A DNA stretch of 64,000 nucleotides from Hemibagrus wyckioides (lineage: Eukaryota > Chordata > Actinopteri > Siluriformes > Bagridae). Below the pieces are notes generated by a model. It was not told the DNA's origin, did no database searches, and worked only from the letters and a program-made list of their open reading frames with translations. The DNA is taken from NCBI RefSeq assembly GCF_019097595.1, contig NC_080717.1:5671001-5735000 (forward strand), read 5' to 3'. The first letter of the stretch is position 1, and each line of letters begins with the position of its first letter. This document shows positions 58,741 to 64,000 of the stretch, in pieces. The position numbers and the translations under genes are program-made.

Positions 58741-58923
58741 ATCATTCACATTTGGCAGACACCCTTACACAGAGCGACTTACATTGTTATGTCATTTTAT
58801 ACAACTGAGTAATTGAGGGTTAAGGGCCTTACTCAGGGGCCCAGCAGTGAAAGCTTGGGATTCAAACTCACAACCTACCAATCAGTAGTCCAATGCTTTA
58901 GCCACTAAGCTACCACATCCCCC
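58741..58923 (-). mobile_element. tRNA-derived SINE, copy 3
   Basis: Minus strand: GATGTGGTAGCTTAGTGGCT, TGTGAGTTTGAATCCCAAG, GAGTAAGGCCCTTAACCC and AAGTCGCTCTGTGTAAGGGT, closely parallel to copy 1. ATATCA on both sides may be a short target-site duplication. Confidence 0.82.
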
Positions 58924-59640
58924 ATATCACGCTTCATCCACGGATGAATAAAACCGTCTTAAATCGCATATTTGTGTACTGTTAAAGACCATTATTGAGT
59001 ACTTAGACTGCAATTTTCCCACAGTTATTTTATTCATTTATTTTTTATTTAGCCTTTAGATGTACTGAATGTCTGTTTGGAGTCGAATGGATTGTCTAAA
59101 TTACTAAATTGTACGATGGCAGAAGGTCTTTTTTACGGAGACACTGAGATGATGAGAGTGTTTAACGTGTAAAAAATTCAGGAATGTTTTGTCTGGAAGG
59201 TGTTTTGTCTGGAACATGCCATCTAGTAGATATCGCTTTTAATCGTCCAGGTGTGAACAAGATGCTAGTGAAAGTGAAGTATGTATGAAGCTTCAGCTAC
59301 AGTTCATGAAAATGTGCGTCGAAAGTATTTTTCCGAGAAGCAGCAGATCAACGAATGGTCTGAAATTTAAAAGTAAATGAGTATTTGGTTTTATTTAAGA
59401 CGCTTTAAGAAGTAAATGTAAAGACGGTTAAATAAAGAGGGGGTGTGGAATAAAAATACTGTTTCTAAGAAATGAATGAATTGTATCTAATCCATGCTAG
59501 CTAGCACCCTGATATTGTTACACCATTGGAAACTTCTCTATTTTCTACCTCCAGAATGTCGCTTAGATATCTCCAGCATTTAATAGCAGCGTTTACAAAG
59601 GAAAAAAATATGTTGTGTTTTTCCATCAACGCTGAAATTA
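58924..59640. other. Intron 2 segment, nothing recognised
   Basis: AT-rich unique sequence. Confidence 0.4.
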
Positions 59641-59813
59641 CTCTCTCTCTCTTTATCACTAATTCTCTCTCTCTCCCTCTCTCTCATTCTGTCTCTCTCA
59701 TTCCTTCTCTCTTTCTCACTCTCTCACTCTATCTCTCTCTCCCCCTCTCTATTTCTAATTCTTTCTCCCTCACTTACTCTCTGATTATCTCTCCCCCCTC
59801 TCTGTATCTCTAA

Positions 59814-59875
<62 letters not shown>

Positions 59876-60180
59876 CTCTCTCTCTCTCTCTTACTGTTAC
59901 TCTCTCTTTTACTCTCTATTTCTGTCTCTCTCTCTGATTCATTCTCTCTCTCTCTGATTCATTCTCATTCTCTCTCTCTCTGATTCATTCTCTCTCTCTC
60001 TCTGATTCATTCTCATTCTCTCTCTCTTTCTCTCTCTCTCTGATTCATTCTCATTCTCTCTCTCTCTCTGATTCATTCTCATTCTCTCTCTCTCTCTCTC
60101 TCCTTCTCTCACTTAATTTCTAATTCTTTCTCTCTCATTTATTCTGTCTTTCGCCCGCTCTCTCTCTCTCTCCCTCCTCC
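59640..60180. repeat. CT array with a TGATTCATTCTCAT higher-order unit
   Basis: (CT)n at 59815-59892 includes (CTAT)n. At 59928-60090 the unit CTCTCTCTGATTCATTCTC, with or without ATTCTC, repeats six to seven times. Confidence 0.93.
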
Positions 60181-61365
60181 TGATCAGTCTCTCTCTTTTC
60201 TCTTTTCCACCCCCCCTTTCCTTATTTAGTCTCCTGCCCATGTCTCCCAGAGTCACCCCTCCCCCCCACCATTTTTTTGTCCTCCTTCCCTATCCATACT
60301 TTATTCCTCTCTCTTCTTCCCTCCCCACCGCTGGTCATTTTCTCGTCCTCTCCACACTCTCGGCTCTCCACATCCTGCACCGGACAAAATAAATCGTATA
60401 TAATTGCGTGCGATTGGGATGAACCCGTGTATAAGACAGACGTATAGACTTGTACCTCTGTAAGTCAGAGTCAGTGTTACAGTGCAACATGCTGAGTCTT
60501 GGGAAAGAAGTGTTTTCCCGTGCTGTGTGTTTGCCCTTGATACGAGCTCATTATCGTTGGAGGGGTTTAAATCGTATCTTCACCTTGTTTGGGGGATGAT
60601 GGGATGGAAGTTTGCTCGCATGATGTAACGTCGCTGCAACAGTCCCACGTTAAAACCTCCTGCAGATAAAAGACTAACAACGGAGACTTCGGGAAATATG
60701 AAATGCTCCGATCACAAGGATGCACTGATCCAAGACTCGTACCAGGTCATACTATCAGGGACCGATATCTTCCCAAATCCGCTAAACTTTAGTTTATAGA
60801 GTCAGATCAGTAGCAGAACGAACCAGTTACATCCAGATTCAAAGCATCTCTACTCATTAGTACCAGGGTGTTTCCTCAGCTGGAGCCATTGGTGTTCATT
60901 ATACTGACTAACATGTACATAAAGTCAACCTCCCGGACACTTTCAATCCTAGTTTGAATCATCTCATGCTTGAATCATTTTCCGAGTCAGCTATAATACT
61001 CTGATGATTCACCCCTATGAGATTTCCTGCGAGAAAAGTCACGCCATGTTCAACAGGAAGTTACATCATTTGAATTGAAGGTCAATTAAACGACGTTTCT
61101 TCATTTTCTCTCTTTTCAGTCATACTGCCATATTAACAGATGAAAGTTTAAATTAAACACTGGATGAAAATCAATCTAGAAAATGAATATGCCAGATCTG
61201 TGAAAATCCCTTACTGTGACAGGTTATAGCAGGGTTATGAACAGTGCATTAGTAACTTTACATTAGATTAAATTTGATTACATTTACAACAGCAATTGAT
61301 TTATTGCTTATTAACACACAGTATTGTGAAATGTTCAGCTTTTTCGTTTATCCTCAAGGTTTTAA
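60181..61365. other. Intron 2 segment, nothing recognised
   Basis: 60230-60360 is C/T-rich. The rest is unique, with no exon 3-like sequence. Confidence 0.45.
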
Positions 61366-61368
61366 GGT

Positions 61369-61370
<2 letters not shown>

Positions 61371-61406
<36 letters not shown>

Positions 61407-61530
61407 TGACAGTGATAGTGAGTGATAGCGAGATGATTGACAGGGTGAAGAGTTCCGTCTCCGCTGCAGTCCATCTCTGTTAGATACACACTGCTCTCAC
61501 ATGAGTGACAGGACAAGTCTCAATACAGCA

Positions 61531-61562
<32 letters not shown>

Positions 61563-61711
61563 GGGGAGGCAACAGGAAGAAAGAACAGCTGTGGGAAGGG
61601 ATGATAAAATGGACCTGTTTCTGTGTTTCCTGCTTTTCTCATATTCTCTCACCCCAATCTCGCTTTCTCTCATCTCTCAAAACCCTGTGTCTCAAACAAT
61701 AATGTGTGTAT

Positions 61712-61747
<36 letters not shown>

Positions 61748-61860
61748 CTTGATCTCTCAGATTCCTGGTGCAATTGAACTTTAATCGTCTACATTTATTT
61801 ATGTTTAAGTTATTAGTTATAAATGTGTGTGTGTGTGTGTGTGTGGGTGTGTGTGGGTTG
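61371..61860. repeat. Four (GT)n microsatellites
   Basis: 61373-61404, 61531-61560, 61703-61745 and 61824-61858, separated by unique DNA. Confidence 0.93.
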
Positions 61861-62102
61861 TAACTATAGAGTCATGAAAAAATGACGTCCAGTGTGCCGA
61901 GAAGCTTCCAGAAAGTCAACAACTCCATACAGCCATCTTATTAATAATGGATGCCAGAAACGCCCATCTCATGCATAATAAACAAGGGACACGCCCATCA
62001 TATGCATAATTAATGACAGACACACCCCTCAACACTAGGAACTGTGCAAGACACAGATATAGAGGAATTATGTTTGTAGATAAATCATGCAGCACCTTAT
62101 AT

Positions 62103-62103
<1 letters not shown>

Positions 62104-62139
<36 letters not shown>

Positions 62140-62146
62140 TGTGTGT

Positions 62147-62195
<49 letters not shown>

Positions 62196-62388
62196 TGTGT
62201 GTGTGTGTATGTGTGAGTGTGTGTGTGTATGACTGTGTGTGTGTGTGACTGTGTGGTTGTGTGTTTGTGAGTGTGTGATTGTGTGTGTGTGTGTGTGTGA
62301 GTGTGTGTGTGTGTGTGTGAGTGTGTGTGTGTGTGTGAGTGTGTGTGTGTGAGTGTGTGTGTGTGTGTGTGTGTGAGTGTGTGTGTGT

Positions 62389-62435
<47 letters not shown>

Positions 62436-62494
62436 TGTGTGTGTGTGTGTGTGTGTGAGTGTGTGATTGTGTGATTGTGTGTGTGTGTGTGTGT

Positions 62495-62527
<33 letters not shown>
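62104..62527. repeat. 424 bp interrupted (GT)n array
   Basis: GT runs are broken by GAGTGT, GACTGT and GATTGT at irregular intervals. It directly precedes the 34-bp minisatellite. Confidence 0.96.
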
Positions 62528-62572
62528 CACTTTGCCTTTATTAAAACTTTATGTAGCTGTTTCTTGCTCCTG

Positions 62573-64000
62573 AGTCCTCTTCATCTGTCTCTCCTCCCTG
62601 ACCTCGTGTCCTCTTCATCTGTCTCTCCTCCCTGACCTCGTGTCCTCTTCATCTGTCTCTCCTCCCTAACCTCGTGTCCTCTTCATCTGTCTCTCCTCCC
62701 TGACCTCGTGTCCTCTTCATCTGTCTCTCCTCCCTGACCTCGTGTCCTCTTCATCTGTCTCTCCTCCCTGACCTAGTGTCCTCTTCATCTGTCTCTCCTC
62801 CCTGACCTCGTGTCCTCTTCATCTGTCTCTCCTCCCTGACCTAATGATCTCTTCATCTGTCTCTCCTCCTCCTGACCTCGTGTCCTCTTCATCTGTCTCT
62901 CCTCCCTGACCTAGTGTCCTCTTCATCTGTCTCTCCTCCCTGACCTCGTGTCCTCTTCATCTGTCTCTCCTCCCTGACCTAGTGTCCTCTTCATCTGTCT
63001 CTCCTCCCTGACCTCGTGTCCTCTTCATCTGTCTCTCCTCCCTGACCTAGTGTCCTCTTCATCTGTCTCTCCTCCCTGACCTCGTGTCCTCTTCATCTGT
63101 CTCTCCTCCCTGACCTAGTGTCCTCTTCATCTGTCTCTCCTCCCTGACCTCGTGTCCTCTTCATCTGTCTCTCCTCCCTGACCTCGTGTCCTCTTCATCT
63201 GTCTCTCCTCCCTGACCTAGTGTCCTCTTCATCTGTCTCTCCTCCCTGACCCAGTGTCCTCTTCATCTGTCTCTCCTCCCTGACCTCGTGTCCTCTTCAT
63301 CTGTCTCTCCTCCCTGACCTCGTGTCCTCTTCATCTGTCTCTCCTCCCTGACCCAGTGTCCTCTTCATCTGTCTCTCCTCCCTGACCTCGTGTCCTCTTC
63401 ATCTGTCTCTCCTCCCTGACCTAGTGTCCTCTTCATCTGTCTCTCCTCCCTTACCTCGTGTCCTCTTCATCTGTCTCTCCTCCCTGACCCAGTGTCCTCT
63501 TCATCTGTCTCTCCTCCCTGACCTAATGTCCTCTTCATCTGTCTCTCCTCCCTGACCCAGTGTCCTCTTCATCTGTCTCTCCTCCCTGACCCAGTGTCCT
63601 CTTCATCTGTCTCTCCTCCCTGACCTCGTGTCCTCTTCATCTGTCTCTCCTCCCTTACCTCGTGTCCTCTTCATCTGTCTCTCCTCCCTGACCCAGTGTC
63701 CTCTTCATCTGTCTCTCCTCCCTGACCTCGTGTCCTCTTCATCTGTCTCTCCTCCCTGACCCAGTGTCCTCTTCATCTGTCTCTCCTCCCTGACCCAGTG
63801 TCCTCTTCATCTGTCTCTCCTCCCTGACCTCGTGTCCTCTTCATCTGTCTCTCCTCCCTGACCCAGTGTCCTCTTCATCTGTCTCTCCTCCCTGACCTTG
63901 TGTCCTCTTCATCTGTCTCTCCTCCCTGACCTAGTGTCCTCTTCATCTGTCTCTCCTCCCTCACCCAGTGTCCTCTTCATCTGTCTCTCCACCCTGACCT
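62573..64000. repeat. 34-bp minisatellite, at least 42 units, continuing past the window
   Basis: The unit CCTCTTCATCTGTCTCTCCT then CCCTGACCTCGTGT repeats about 42 times with almost no length change (one three-base insertion near 62870). The variable site is CTCG, CTAG, CCAG or CTAA. CTCG dominates the 5' part, CTCG/CTAG alternate in the middle and CCAG becomes frequent in the 3' part. Confidence 0.97.

Noticed and set aside
61916..62530. 204-codon Thr/His frame, minus
   Set aside because: (GT)n array.
62573..64000. Possible repeat-domain protein from the 34-bp array
   Set aside because: The unit length is not a multiple of three, and no long frame crosses it.

Overview
This is a eukaryotic, almost certainly teleost fish, genomic window. 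The evidence is the two split exons of a vertebrate LIM-domain-binding gene, Tc1-type transposon relics of the kind common in fish, tRNA-derived SINEs with fish-type tails ending in (ATGG)n, and a very high density of CA/GT, CT/GA, GATA, TGGA, GAAA and ATT microsatellites. A siluriform (catfish-like) source would fit, but the sequence alone does not prove it. There are no bacterial operons, ribosome binding sites or CRISPR arrays. Nearly all long open frames are stop-poor tandem repeats.

The only protein-coding gene I can support is the 5' end of ldb2 (LIM domain-binding protein 2, also CLIM1/NLI-related) on the + strand. Exon 1 (32661-32792, 44 codons) sits in a GC-rich promoter/5' UTR segment. 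Exon 2 (52179-52281) follows a 19.4 kb intron. The splice sites are canonical and the phases agree. The donor of exon 2 opens intron 2, which runs off the window: no exon 3 was found to 64000. About 78 of the roughly 370 residues usual for the family are present.

Layout. 1-32.3 kb is upstream intergenic DNA with no recognisable exon. It holds a decayed AT-rich tandem array (3.1-4.2 kb), a terminal-inverted-repeat element (5.55-6.14 kb, partner at 15.0 kb), a fold-back element with a partial duplicate (7.6-9.9 kb), a 2.1 kb minisatellite (11.2-13.3 kb), GATA and TGGA arrays (17.6-20.8 kb), a 1.4 kb purine tract (21.2-22.6 kb), a CA/GT/GAAA-rich belt (23.2-28.3 kb) and a palindrome-rich array (31.25-32.2 kb) that stops just before the promoter. 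32.4-32.8 kb is the ldb2 promoter, 5' UTR and exon 1. Intron 1 (32.8-52.2 kb) contains several stretches that look like conserved regulatory DNA, three relics of one deletion-derived Tc1 family counting a fourth-quarter copy in intron 2, a perfect 36-bp inverted repeat around a TA tract, and one well-preserved SINE. Intron 2 (52.3-64.0 kb) contains AT-rich, CT-rich and GT-rich arrays, a LINE 3' end, paired SINEs and a 34-bp minisatellite that continues past the window end.

I did not find a new biological system. The most useful leads are an overlapping upstream ORF on ldb2, a set of candidate non-coding regulatory elements (one with a near-perfect RFX X-box palindrome, three with ATGCAAAT octamers), a deletion-derived Tc1 family, and several tandem arrays with higher-order structure.
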